Origin: Eutypa lata
Lineage: Eukaryota; Ascomycota; Sordariomycetes; Xylariales; Diatrypaceae
Reading direction: 5' to 3'
Length of the DNA: 64,000 nt
Assembly (NCBI GenBank): GCA_022661535.1
Contig: JAKULF010000021.1
Span: forward strand, 336,043 to 400,042
The notes below the pieces were generated by a model. The model did not search any database and was not told the DNA's origin. It was given only the letters and a program-made list of their open reading frames with translations. A program made the translations under genes and the position numbers. Below, piece after piece: positions 1 to 11,387 of this stretch. Every line of letters begins with the position of its first letter. Position 1 is the stretch's first letter.

Positions 1-414
1 CAATCATTCGCCGCATCTCCAATAATGCCACACGCAAACGCAGTGTCATTGCACGGCACTACAGCGACGGATACAGCGCGGTAATCTTCCGTCTGAAGGC
101 ATTGCCTATGCGGACATGCCGCGACCCTTGAGTCGATCCAGTCCTGAGCCGTGCAGGCCCCACGATAGAAGTAGCGGTAGTACGCCGTTATGCAGTAACT
201 GTCTGATGTGCAGAAATCGCCTTCCTATGTGTATGTAGTTACGCAGGTAAGCCTGTTGAACATGCTTAGGTGCAGCAAGCAGTTTCCACGACGATGAATC
301 ATAATTACGTACCCAACAACATGGAGCATGACCATCCCGTCGCATTTGCGGACAAGCGATTAGACCATCTGCTCGAGAACCGTCCGGCCAATAGCACTGC
401 TCGTCGGTGTCCAT
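1..414 (-). CDS. Cysteine-rich conserved fungal protein, cut off by the window edge
   Basis: The gene reads leftward and leaves the window at position 1, so only its N-terminal part is seen. Exon 1 is 414-313 (34 codons). The intron is 312-225, with a GTACGT donor and a TAG acceptor. Exon 2 runs from 224 to the edge with no stop. Exon 1 holds the pattern QCYWPDGS...CPQ...PCCW and exon 2 continues EGDFC...YC...YRGACTAQDW...C...C...VPC...FACG. Paired cysteines, a CC-x-GD-x-C core and a YRG-C block are, to my knowledge, typical of a common Pezizomycotina family of unknown function whose full members often end in a membrane segment; that part would lie outside the window. No signal peptide is visible at the N-terminus. 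I cannot assign a function. Confidence 0.7.
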
Positions 415-1648
415 TTCTTGGCTGCTAACCTTAATTAATGTAGATATAACTAATATGGAGATATAGATGGCGATATCATGTGTGTTAAGATCTAGCTATT
501 TAGAGGATAGATGAGAATATTGGGTATTATCTCAGGGCCTGGACTCTCAATTGTCGCAATACAGAGCCTTGGAAATAGTTCGCTACAGAACAGGGATGCT
601 TATTAACACCCTTGCCATATACCGATGCAACGTTAGATATGAGACAGCTTATTGCTACCACATGGAACTCCGGGATCTCAACCTTGTCAGTACAATACCG
701 GACTTGATTATTGGTAGCATTGGGACAACCGAAGGTATGAAACGAATCCTTCAGCTCGCACCAATGGCTGCTTTTGGACTGGTAGGAATGCGAGTGGTTG
801 GGTGATGTGACCCTATTGACGACATTTGTCATGGTAGCCTACCTAAGAAGTCGTACAGTTCCTTGTCGGTGGTGCACTTGTCGCTATGTCATAGAGTCTA
901 CTGATTTCGAATTCGCTGCATTGAATCATCTGGTGCACATTATAATTGCGTGATATAAAACCAGTCAATCTTCTCATAGCTATTTTGGTAAGTCTCTTGG
1001 GCGCCCCGTCAAGGCTATGGATGTGCATTGAACGAAGCCTTGACTCGCAAAAGCAAAGAAACTGACGGGCTCTAACGTAGAACGTGGGGGCATCAAATGA
1101 CCCCTGATACACGTGGTTACATTGAGGGAGTCAGACCCCAGATATTCGTCTCAGAGTCTTCATTAATATATGTCGATCTGCCGGGTGAGCTTTATTTCTA
1201 GACTGTTAATAATCAAGCATGGCTTTAGCCAATCAAATATAGTTGAATCTTACTTAATAGTGAGAGGAGACAGAAATGGGCTAATACATACTACGTGACC
1301 TATTCACCTGGTATTAATTACCGGAATAACCATTGAACTTAAGATAGTTTTCGGATGGTGAGATGCCATTTTACATAGGATCTAGTCAAGCATTCTTAGG
1401 TCTGTACAACTTAGCAAGGGCTAAGTGGGTAACTAAATGCATGACGAATTCAAATTTGAAGTCCAGGCAACGGTTTAATAGTATAATGTCAGATCAACTT
1501 TCGTTATTAATTCCTAGATATATTGTACATAGCTGGCTGCCTTTAGCCGCTCGAAGCCAAGAGTGCAGCCATTGGTGTCAACTTCCCCTTACACGCATCC
1601 TTTCATACCAACCCCTTTACAACCAACTTAAGCAAGACATATAGGTAC
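415..1648. other. Intergenic, no supported gene
   Basis: This AT-leaning stretch lies upstream of the cysteine-rich gene and downstream of the Pth11-like gene. Short open frames exist on both strands (for example 527-832 minus, 551-805 plus and 1363-1644 plus). They overlap each other, lack splice-compatible extensions and show no motif I recognise. I see no RNA gene or clear repeat. Confidence 0.6.
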
Positions 1649-2959
1649 TCAGTTCCTCTCCTGCTTGAAATCCGTTCTGACTCTGATACTGTTCAGGGGA
1701 ATTTCATCACCACTCATCCTCCGTCCATGTGTATGGGTTCTCACGCTCGGAGAACTTGCTACGGTGTGTGTGACGTTATGATCAGGTCGCAGCTTGGTAT
1801 CATATTCTAGGTGGTCGTCATCCGTCGATAGGTTCGCATCATCCGATAGGCGGTAGAAGTCACCGTCCGCCCCCTGAATCGATCTGCGGCGTTCAGAGTG
1901 TGGTACATTAGCTGAGGCTGGACCCAGCGTTGCCTTTGTTGGACGGCTTCCTTCTTTCGTGGTTGTTGACAGAGACATCAATTTTCCTAATCCAATACTT
2001 CGGCCGATGAGTTTGAAGGCTGGCACTAGGGTGGGTAGGTTGGCCGAGACTATGCCTGCCGACATCTCGATGGCCGTCCATCCTACTGTTGGTGCCAATG
2101 TGTACGAGGGATCCAATGCACTATACGAAAATAGGACGGTGAAACGATACGCAGAGGCGAAGACCACGCTGTTTATAGGAAGTTAGTTGTGTCACTCTAC
2201 GCTCGACATTTGTAAAAGGGGAGCTTAGGAAAGATCTTACAAGAATCCAAGGCCGAAAGCGAAGCTGAGTGCGATTTTGTCCGCCTTCCGTAGCTGTAGC
2301 TGCCATATGCGCGGCAAAGGCAAGATGAGGATAGCCAGATCACTCAGGATGGTCGAGGCAGCGTTGGCAATCCATGTGCCGACTTGGTTGATGCATTTTC
2401 CTGGGAGTGCTGTGTCCCAAACCTTCTGCACTGGCACGCAAATGAAGATAAACAAGAAGGTGATGCAGATGACCCAGGCGATGATGAAAGTCCCGATGAT
2501 AATCGCCGCCTTCTTGAAATACGAAAATCGGAAGATGCGGTAGAACATAAGCAAGATAGCCAGCTTCGTCCAGACTAGGTTGAACACGTAGAGGATCTCT
2601 GCGACAAGTAGGAATTTTGCTTCCATGACAACATCTTCAAGTGGCACTTGCTCAACGTGGATTCCCATTCCGTACTGGATCATGCCGCCGATGAAGCCAA
2701 CGACAATTATGTTCCATACCTAGATGGACCGTTAGGCTACTTATTTTCTTCATCGCCGTCGAATGGATATTCATAAGGTCTTCTTGCTTACCATTGACCA
2801 GACAATCAAGTAATCATCCCACCACAACTCCTGTCTCTTCTCCCATCGTGCTAATAGCCGCAGGCCGACGGATAGTAGCGCAAGCACTGTTACCGCCACT
2901 ACTACCGAGATAGACCATGGCTGGAGGTTGTCGGGATATCCTTCTAGTTCGACTGCCAT
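1649..2959 (-). CDS. Pth11-like integral membrane protein (fungal rhodopsin-type domain)
   Basis: Three exons, 2959-2792, 2719-2241 and 2168-1649, join in frame (introns 2791-2720 and 2240-2169, 72 bases each, GTAAG donors) to give 388 residues. Residues 18-40 form the first membrane segment, followed by LWWDDYLIVW around 45-54, the W-x-DD signature of this family. Several further hydrophobic helices follow. The loop CVPVQKVWD...GKC keeps the two cysteines thought to form an extracellular disulfide, and helix 7 ends in GFFVVFASAYR. The last 100 or so residues are a polar Ser/Thr-rich cytoplasmic tail. Family members include plasma-membrane receptors for surface or nutrient cues; the ligand here is unknown. 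There is no CFEM domain. An ATG 18 bases upstream (2977) is also in frame; I chose MAVELEGY because it leaves a short N-terminus before the first helix. Confidence 0.85.
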
Positions 2960-5161
2960 TGTCACAAGTCGTATCACCGTGTCAAAGTTGCTAGTGAAAA
3001 GTAGTGGTAAGCGAAGGACCTGTCGGTTGACCTCGATGAAAAGTATTAATACTATGCTGGATCTGTTCTTCTTACCCCTTAGTGGATATCTGAGGTTCTT
3101 AGTTAGGGGCCCAAAGCGGCCTGTCTGTTACAATATGGTGACTAGCTTCATACAAAGTCTTATTTCGTCTGGCTCTCTAACTTTAGTCTATAGTTCGTTT
3201 TGCGCCGGTCCGACATGACGACTAAGCTAGGCATCACTAGTCCCTGACTAAATTCTCCGTACATGAGAAGCTATTCCCTTAAATGCTCACCCTTGGGTGA
3301 TCTGACCACTCCTTAGATGTAGCTATGCTTGCTATGCCGCCATGTTAATTATTTCTTGCCCACCGATCAACACATTGGGAATGACTTGAACTGTAAAAGC
3401 AATCGTTACGCGGTCCGATCGGCTGTCAAAACGCAATCTTATCAAGACAGGGGCAGATCGGTCTATCGCGATTCACCCCTGAAGAAAATTTGCAAGCGCT
3501 CGGGATAATTTTCTAGAATCTATAATGACGAATGCCCACGTTCCCCATACATAGTTAGATGATGTTCATTTTCCGCCCCCAATTTCTCTCGCCAAAGTGA
3601 ACCTTGAGGGGTATAGCATGGACGATCGGATCTTAGCTACAATGCTTGTCGAATCTCACGGCAACCTCGTGGGCTCGTACCACACTTGCACCATATTCTG
3701 GTACGAATTAAGACCCTGCCTGTCTGCCTGCCTAGCTATCTTTGGATCTGCGTTTTGATCTTAACGATAATAAAGATCCACATGGAGATTATGAATGTCA
3801 AGCATGAACTATTTCTGGTCAAGTGCTTTGAACTCATGCAGGCCCAACTGCATGAACTCTTGGCTCTAAAAATTGGAAAACCTGGAACTGAACTAAAGTG
3901 CCACATCCATTCGGGGATCCATTCGGGGCTAGCTCCCGAGCCTCACCACCGACTATCCCGGATCCACACAATGTCGTTACCCCTGTTTTAAACGTAATAC
4001 TACGGCGATTTAACGGTGACTTTTCCGCTTGCGGACGTCGCTTCATAACCGATATTTCACGCATATGCCCATATTTCACATGACAACATTCAACTGCCGT
4101 TTGCCCGAACCATGGGTATCCCGAGCAGCACCCGAGACTTCCAAAAGAGGGGGAAAATGAGTCTTATACTAACTACGCACTCAGGTACTATAGAAACATC
4201 GATGGATCGTTGCGCAGAATCGTCAAAAACATTTCTCTCAGTCTACATATAACAGTAGTAAAACAAACCAGCTTGAAGCGGTCCGCTTGGAACGGTCCGT
4301 TGAACGTTTGATTAGTGTATGCTATCGTCCACACGTGCGTGATGGACTAAAAACATCTAACGGTCGAGCTAGACAATGGAGGAAGAACCGACGCCACCGG
4401 TCAGTATTACTAACAGCTACATAGATCACGATAACAAGCAGTGGAAATATCAATTTGTAACCTCTCAGTGACGTTTACTATAGTTAGTAGTCAAGTATTC
4501 AAACTGCCTTACTCGCCAGACGGCAGTTCAGAATCTGTTCAACCATCCCACTACTCCCCGCTCATTTTGCCTATCGTGCCATCAAGACTATCTTCTGCAT
4601 GATGTTGCCACTAGATCAGACTTGTTAGGCCGCGTCACTAGTTAACGCCACCAGGCACCAAGTAATCTCGAAGTCTACTTCGTACTTAGATAGTATTTAC
4701 GTATGTATGTAGGTTGGTAGGCACTCCAAGAACTGATTTTTGGTACTGTATATTATCTTCGAATATATGTTTCACGATAATACCGAAACCCGAGATGGAT
4801 TATGGAATTGGACGTCCACTTTAGCTACCCCTGTCCTGTCCTGTCAAGAAGAACATGCCAACATATGGCCCCTGCATTTGCCAGGTGAAGCAATAATTCC
4901 GCGGTGCGGAATGAGTATGATGGTCTAAACGTGGCGCACACGGGTAGAAACCACGGTAAAGATATATCCCTGTAACTTAGGAGTACCCGCCCCGGATTTC
5001 ATGACACAGCATGAAATTCGTTTACAATGCGGATTCATGGCTAGTTATCGGTATGTCCGAAAAATAGACAGCGTGACTACGTATATATGCTATAGCATCT
5101 GTCCTTCATGGAGTTGCTCCGTTGGCGGTAAGTTTAGAAAGAACATTATCAACGAGACATC
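2960..5161. other. Intergenic, 2.2 kb, no supported gene
   Basis: It separates the divergently transcribed Pth11-like gene and alpha/beta hydrolase and must contain both promoters. Frames such as 3686-3991 and 4740-4928 have no recognisable motif or splice-linked extension. A short direct repeat (CCATTCGGGG) occurs at about 3905-3930. Nothing else stands out. Confidence 0.6.
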
Positions 5162-6216
5162 ATGGCCGCTACACAGACCGTTCAAGTCGCCCACTTGGGT
5201 GCCAAAGTTGGATATGCTATATCGAATGGCAAGCTGGACTCTGCCAAACCGACTTGTGTTATGATTAACTCGATGAACACGACTGCATCCCTCTACAAAC
5301 CCCAGATGAATAGCTCCAAGCTTACGAATGTCATGAACGTGCTGGCTATCGAACCTTTGGGGCATGGTGCGACAAGTTGCAACTCGGACCACTTTACGTA
5401 CTGGGATACGGCGTTGGTCGCTCTGCAGGCGATGACGGAACTTGGTGTTGATAAAGCATTTGCCTTGGGCACTAGCCAGGGAGGTTGGGTCGTCGTCCGT
5501 ATGGCTCTACTGGCCCCAGAAAGGGTATGTAACGTACGTTGGGCGAGAGTGATTGTATTGTGTGCTAACGGCCCGAAGATATTGGGTCTTATGCCCCTAG
5601 GAACATCCATGGACTGCGAGTCGGCTGAATCTCGAACGAAGGGTTGCTGGTAAGTGATATCTGCTTAAAGTGGAGAGTTCTTATCGACTAACTCCTCATA
5701 CTAGGGATCCGGTTCCGTTCGCGAAGCCTTTCTTGGCGAGGTGGACCTCTACCACGCCGACTCCCAACTTCGTTGTGGATGATGATTGGGTTGCATCTCT
5801 AGTCGCTCTAGGCTTTGGAGGTGCAGCGACGCCGAGTATTACGGAGACTTGGACCAAAATATTCAAAGACGTGTACTCAGGCGACGAGGGGCGGCGCAAA
5901 CTTAGGTCGTCTGCCATTTGCTTGGCGGAAAGAGATGGGCTTCTCCTTAGGATTGGAGATGTGAAGTGCCCGGTTCATTGGTTGCAGGTAAGTTCTAACT
6001 CGAGATTTTATATATGGGAAATGAAAGCTAACCAAAAGATAGGGGCTGGCTGACCCTGTTTACAACTCGATAATCCCGAAAGAACATATCAACTTGTTTA
6101 CCTCATCCAAGGAGGCCAAGATTGACTTCCTCGAGGGCGGTGCGCACTTCCTTTCTGCATCATACCCGAATGAGGTTGAAGCGGCTCTTGTGGAAATGGT
6201 CAATAAGTATAAATAG
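5162..6216 (+). CDS. Alpha/beta hydrolase-fold enzyme
   Basis: Four exons, 5162-5524, 5579-5649, 5705-5987 and 6043-6216, join in frame to give 296 residues. The nucleophile elbow is GTSQGG, with Ser105. The acid is probably Asp243 (GLADPV) and the histidine His274 (EGGAHF), in the order and spacing of a complete catalytic triad. The oxyanion region and the LGTSMDCESAESR cap-entry segment match soluble fungal AB-hydrolase-1 proteins of about 280-300 residues. Residues 22-75 contain the early strands. There is no signal peptide or membrane segment, so it is probably cytosolic. Substrate is not predictable; esterases, lactonases and polyketide-releasing hydrolases share this fold. It lies 23 kb from the PKS, so a role in product release there is only a possibility. 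Confidence 0.85.
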
Positions 6217-6597
6217 ATCACAGTTCATAGCCTAAAACGATTAAGCTCGGAATAGTAGCCATTTGAAATGAGACCTCCTTTTCCCCCAGTGCCATGCCAT
6301 CGTGATGAAGTATTACGACAAATCGCCCCAGTAGTCCAACCTCCCTTGAATATATTTTTGACTTATATAGAAAAGCTAGACCTCATCAACGCATATACGC
6401 CTCGTCGTAGATATTCATCAATCATATATTAAGAATGGTATATATATATAGGCGGTAGAGGTAAGAGCCTGTTGCCATGTGCCGTTAGTCGCGAACAATT
6501 AATAACATTTGTGTACGTAATTTGATGTACTTAGTTTCTTCATCTATTTCCCGAGTGCCTATGGGAATCTAAGGCTTTGAATTGATCTCGCTCCTGG
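6217..6597. other. Short intergenic region between convergent features
   Basis: It lies between the 3' ends of the hydrolase (plus) and the decayed P-loop gene (minus). There is a TA dinucleotide run near 6440-6452 and no coding signal. Confidence 0.6.
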
Positions 6598-7635
6598 CTA
6601 TCTTCCTCCTTGTTGCTTCCTAGGCAGTCTTGAGTACACCAGGCGGTCGGTGGCATTTAACTTAGCGCCGGCCGGAAAGAAGCCTCTCGTCGTAAGTAGA
6701 AGCTTGAACACTTTGTTACCAGAGAATCCTTGGAGAATAGTGAGTAGTTCTTCAATGTAGACTCTTACAGCTGGCTGGTCAAGCCTCTGCAGGGCATCGA
6801 TAACACAGAGTACCAGCCTAGGAGCTAGGCCAAGCAATCTGCGGATCATCTCCAAGGCTCTAGATACGGACTCTAGTGTTCCGTTCATCTGACTGAGCTC
6901 TCCACAATAATCATAATCGCCTGCAAATGATTCAGGCGCGAATAATGTGAACTGGCTATCAACGGAGTAAAGTGGCGAGACGAAGCGGCGAGGAGCATCC
7001 ATTACGTTCAAACGGGTGATACTGCCTGGGTGACCCTCACAGAAGAATTATATACAAGGCATGCCGCTACCTTTAGCCAGCTTAACGATGTGAGCGGCCA
7101 GACTGGTCTCATCAGAGTTCATTGATGAGGTAGACCCATCAACCATAGAACCTTAGAGTCTGGTGCGGATATCCATTGTTGTAGTCTTGAGATGACCTCG
7201 CCTGCATTTTCATGTAAAACTGGATGGCTTGAAGATGGATCGATCTCCCGTATCCTCTTTGAGCTTTCTATAAAACAATTATTAGCTCAATGAAGCTAGT
7301 ATCCGGTATTCTATTCACCAAGAAAGCACGTACTTGATAGCATCTGTAGTTGTTGCGGTTCATATATTAACTTCTCCAACGCAGCAACGACCCCTTTCTG
7401 AGCCAGTTCTACTAACTGATTATTGAACAGATCTAGTCGACGACCTAATTCTTGACTAAAAAGATTCCTAACTCGTCTGCTAGTCGAAATTTATCTGAAA
7501 TATGCCGAATAGTAGTTATAACGAGATTTATGACTCGACCACGGGTTGCTTCAATAGTTTCCCATGTCTGAAGTATTGCTTCCTGTTGGATTTTACTGAC
7601 AATGACTTTTATCTCGGTGAGCGTTTCTTGTACTT
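6598..7635 (-). pseudogene. Decayed P-loop NTPase (NACHT/STAND-like) gene
   Basis: Coding fragments in several minus-strand frames line up in the order of one protein. An N-terminal helical part is readable at about 7633-7462 and, in another frame, 7468-7370 (SQELGRRLDLFNNQLVELA). A segment with ...SAPDSKVLWLMG follows near 7150, then after a frameshift NSDETSLAAHIVKLAKG, an in-frame TAA at 7048-7050, and an open stretch to 6598 containing the Walker-B-like LVLCVIDALQRLD and LLLTTRG. WLMG...TSLAAHIVKLA sits where fungal STAND proteins have a GSGKTSLA-type P-loop; here that reads NSDETSLA, so the nucleotide-binding lysine is gone. Two frameshifts plus one stop argue for a relic. Intact relatives often act in non-self recognition or cell death, but no function should be assumed here. 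Confidence 0.65.
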
Positions 7636-9203
7636 ATTTATTGTAGAAGTTTTAATGAAGTACTGCTTTAAAGAGTTTTACCTTCGACGTGAAACAGTCC
7701 ATTGTGCAAATGAGAAAGTATTGTATATACAACATAACAACTAATGTCTTCATATAGTCACTTATTTTGACAAGGGCAGTAGAAAAGCCTTTAACATTCT
7801 CTCAATTCCTAGGAAACGCCCAAACCTAATTAATCTCAAGCATATGATTTACGATATCACACTAATGAAGAAACTGGTATATTTACCCCCTTATGGAACA
7901 TTGAAAACAAGTTGGCATGGTTGACCAGTGTATCATAGGAACCCCTTGGAACTTTTTACCTTACCCAGCCCCTTTTCTTGGCTGGCATCCTAGTCTTATA
8001 TCATTACCTTGATCGCCATTCATACAGTTCAAATGCTAGGCATATCTTTTCAATTTTTGAGAAATACCGGCGCGAGAGAATCCTACCTTGAAACCTTTCT
8101 AGGCCACTACGAGTTCTTTACATTCAATCCCAAGGTCGGTATCCTCCCCTTCCTCTCTAGACAAGTGCACCCCACCTTTAGAAGGCATCCACAGGTCCGA
8201 AGATGGAACTGCTGGGTTCAATCCTGCATTCTCGTAAAGACAGGCATTGAAATGCGAAGCCCGTTGTAGTACCCTACAATCCTTGATGTTGGTCTTCCCA
8301 AGTGTGACAAGGATGCAAAGGCTCGGAACTAAGGTTCTATTCAACTAATAATTTTCTTTGGTCCTAAGGTCCATAATATCCCTTTGTATGCTCTATACAA
8401 CCTGTAAAGTCATCCGCTATTTATATACATAATAAAAGTACGTATCCGTAATATCATTCTACCGTCCTAGCTGCTGCTAATAGCTATTGGCTCTTATTAG
8501 GCGACTATGCATTCCTGAGATAGTCGCATGACCTCCAAGTATTGATGTGTTGGCTGTCTTTTGCAGCTATCCTGTAGCCAACAACACCTGGCTTCATTCC
8601 CCGTGTGGCGCCAAGCTCGTCCCGTAGTCAAATGAAATGCTCAGGGTTGAGAATTAAGTGATACAACAAATTAACAAGGACTTGGTGGATAGGATTGCTG
8701 TTTCGGACAAGTGATACAAGTCACTGCTTACTTTTTGTGTCTATTAATTACCTACTTTTGCGTTACCTAGCTTGCGTAACCAACAAGGAATTTCATGACA
8801 CTGGATGACCAAATGTTACCATGCAGCCATGTTTGTTATCGGCCTTCTGCATGCTCGCAAAGTGTCTCCTATCATTTAGTACGGCAAGTATGAAACTTCG
8901 GCATGTAGGCCTGCACTGATTTTAGTGACACTAGTCCAATATCATAATTTCCTCTGTCAAGTGATCTATGAATGTAGCGGCCGAAATGTAGGTACCTCTA
9001 CTTAGAACCGACTTTCATAGCCACATAGATAGTGATTATTATATAATCGACGATTCAGTAGGTAAACCTTGTAAGTGTGAGATGGCCAACATCATCTGAA
9101 AAACTTCACGTCGTTGACGGAACGGTCTAGAAATGCATGTGGAACTTATAGGGTCAATTTAAATGGTCTTTACCAGCCCTTGTCTGTCTGTTTATTTGTC
9201 TGT
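7636..9203. other. AT-rich intergenic stretch with one dispersed repeat copy
   Basis: Composition drops to AT-rich at about 7500-7900. Two opposed small frames (8009-8269 plus, 8099-8344 minus) have no recognisable features. A dispersed repeat copy lies at 8505-8607 and is listed separately. I see no gene. Confidence 0.55.
8505..8607 (+). repeat. Dispersed repeat, copy A
   Basis: This sequence matches the reverse complement of 45933-46044 over its whole length. Shared blocks include CTATGCATTCCTG, GACCTCCAA, TATTGATGTGTTGGC, TTGCAGCT and CATTCCCCGTGTG, with small indels between them. A shorter third copy is at 46541-46595. It is probably a non-autonomous transposon relic; I found no terminal duplication. 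Confidence 0.6.
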
Positions 9204-9213
9204 CTATCTGTTC
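9179..9213. repeat. TGTC-type microsatellite
   Basis: Imperfect runs of TGTC/TGTT lie just beyond the point where the truncated hydrolase loses homology (about 9204-9240). Confidence 0.55.
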
Positions 9214-9458
9214 GTGAAAAATGCGCTGCATGGGACGTCCCGGCCCGCTTCAACGAGGCTAGTAGCGTAGGAGCGGATAAGATCCGAGTCAGAAGCCAAG
9301 TCAGCGTTTGGAGGCCGGCTCTGGTTCATGGAAAGATGACGCGGGATGTGTACTTCGAAGCCAGCAGCGCGAAGGGCGCCGGTGAGCTTGCTATAGCTGT
9401 CTGGGACGTGCCAACCACCGTGAACGATCAAAAGAGTGGGTTTGGTAGTAGCTGCCAT
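9204..9458 (-). pseudogene. Truncated alpha/beta hydrolase, N-terminal fragment
   Basis: From the ATG at 9458 the frame reads MAATTKPTLLIVHGGWHVPD and continues with ALRAAGFEVHIPRHLS and DLIRSYATSLVEAGRDV. This is the first strand, the HGGWH oxyanion motif and the following helices of an AB-hydrolase (YdeN/salicylate-esterase-like architecture). The frame then ends in unrelated residues at a TGTC microsatellite. The nucleophile elbow, acid and histidine are missing. There is no good donor site at the break, and 9060-9200 does not encode the remainder, so this looks like a 5' fragment of a gene cut by deletion or rearrangement. The fragment itself is undamaged, which suggests recent loss. Confidence 0.6.
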
Positions 9459-10028
9459 AACTATGCAATTGCAGGGGTGCAGGATCCGTTGAAGGTATAA
9501 GTTAGAATTGTAATAAGGCGGGCCTGGGGGATAAGATGATTTCAATACGGTTTTGCACTTAACAAGAAAATGAGGATGGAAAGTCAGAAAGAAGGCTTTC
9601 AATTTATTTCGACTGTCACTGGCTTAGGGTTAAAATCCTAAACTTGTAACTACTACTATTTACTCCTTGCAAGTAAGGGGTAAGCGCATCCAACTAGCCG
9701 CTAGAGTCTCACCCGCTTACACGAATCTTACAGCCTAGACTAATCTGTGCCTCCATTCACGAACGATAAGAATACCCCGCCTAGAATAGTAAGTATAATT
9801 ACACTCGGGTATATGTAATATGTAGGGTCATACATCTTGTTAGCTTGTTAGGAATCTTGCCTTTTCAATTTTTGTCTTTCCCGTAGTAGTCGTAAGTGGG
9901 AAGAGAAACTAGACGTATAAGGAAGAGATACTGCCAGGTAACGGCATCGGGTATTACAAAATCAGAGCGCTGTGTGACCCAGTGATTCCCCCTGACGAGC
10001 TACTAACTATCGCCACCGACCGGGCTGC
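9459..10028. other. Intergenic, nothing recognised
   Basis: It lies between the hydrolase fragment and the 3' end of the next minus-strand gene. It contains no coding frame of note and no repeat. Confidence 0.6.
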
Positions 10029-11387
10029 TCAGCCTCCTCGGGCCCGCCATCTCGCAATCTCCTCCTTCTCTCTCTGAATCGCTACATCTCCTGGTATGGC
10101 CATGGCAGCTAGATTGATCACATGTTCTGCGACTTGCAAGTTATCCCGGGCAAGGCGATGGGCCATAGCCAGGCGATAGCCCAACTTAGCTTCTTGCTGC
10201 GGACTCGGTCGCCAGTCCGTTGCGAAGGTTTGCGGAGCTTCGGTGGCCATCTGGGCTGCGTGATAGAGGCTACCCGACAACTGGCTGGCCAGGTTGATGT
10301 CGCCGCGGGAGTCTGCCTCGCGCATCGCCTCGAGCGTGTTTGCGGCGAGGTTGGAGTTGAGCAGGAAGTAGAGCTCGGTGATCCGGTTAGCGAAGTCTGC
10401 CCCAGCCTCGGCCTTCATGCGCGGCCAGACGTTGCTCTTGGAAAGTCGCAGCAGCTTGATCAGCATCTTGGACCAGGTTTCCGAGGCCATGGCGCTGTTC
10501 TTGTTGCGGAAGTACTGGTTCCCGAGGTCTTTCTGGTGTAGAATATCGTTGAGTAGCTCCTCGGGATCTGGGATAGGGTCTTTCTTGACCTCCGCAGATA
10601 TATCCTTTGCCAACCTTGGGATAACATTGCCTTTGACTTTGAAATTGGGGAACCCGCGCAAGTGCTTTCGGTACGGCGCTAAGAGGCGTTCCTAGTCGTC
10701 CATTATATGTCAACAACAGTCTCCTTCACATATTTCTTAGGACATTGACTTCTTTAAAGCAAGAATCACTATAAAGGGTCACATGGGTGAATGGAACTTA
10801 GAGAGGGAAGCGCCATAGCAGCGATTAGGACTAACCTGATTCTTGACATCTAAATACTTTGGAGTTGAAGTGTCCTTGAATGGATTGTGGATCGTGACAC
10901 AATGCTTCGAACTGCTGAAGCCGGGGAGAATGGCATCGGCTGCGGCTAGAGCTTGGCAGAGCAAATCTAGGTCACAGCGAAGGATCATCAGCTCATAAGA
11001 GAGAGGCAGACCAGTTCCCATTGTGATCTCATGCGTCATAACAAACCCCTTAAAGGCTTCAATCCGCTTGGGATCCATAGACACAATAGGTACCTGCTTG
11101 GGAATCAAGATAGTGTGCATCGCTATGCCTCGAGTAACAACTCGGATGAACAAGTTCTCCTTGAGCATGACATCCTTCGACTCTCGGCCAATGTGATGGT
11201 CGGTGAGAAGGATCGAAGTTTCAGGTTTACGTTCAATCATCGCAACTGCATCAGGCACAGCAGCCACTTTTCTTTCTTCATCCCAGTTTGATTTGGGACC
11301 CTGCCAAGTGCAGAGGATAATGCGATAGATTTCCTCCCTCACCTTGGTGGGGAGGTCCTTGAATCGGAAACCCCGGTTAGATGCCAT
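10029..11387 (-). CDS. Uncharacterised protein with an F-box/2EXR-like N-terminus
   Basis: Two exons, 11387-10836 and 10691-10029, join in phase 0 across a 144-base intron (donor GTTAGT, acceptor CTAG) to give 404 residues. The N-terminus FRFKDLPTKVREEIYRIIL resembles the F-x-x-LP-x-E-x-R-x-x-I/W opening of fungal F-box and 2EXR proteins. The middle has alternating strands and helices. Exon 2 (residues 185-404) is strongly helical and Ala/Leu-rich, with segments such as LFLLNSNLAANTLEAMRE-like repeats that could form TPR-type hairpins. The splice is supported by a continuous run of charged, protein-like sequence on both sides (KNQ|ERLLAPYRK). I do not recognise a specific family, and substrate-adaptor function is only suggested by the N-terminus. 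No signal peptide or membrane segment is present. Confidence 0.7.

Noticed and set aside
3686..4083. Possible small genes on both strands
   Set aside because: They overlap on opposite strands, have no motif, and have no splice sites that extend them.
7502..7744. Plus-strand 80-residue frame rich in Phe, Tyr and Leu
   Set aside because: It lies in AT-rich DNA and is antisense to the readable N-terminal part of the decayed P-loop gene.
9114..9500. Plus-strand 128-residue frame
   Set aside because: It reads through a TGTC microsatellite and is antisense to the hydrolase fragment, which has recognisable motifs.
10122..10541. Plus-strand 139-residue frame
   Set aside because: It is antisense to exon 2 of the 404-residue gene, whose splice and composition are better supported.
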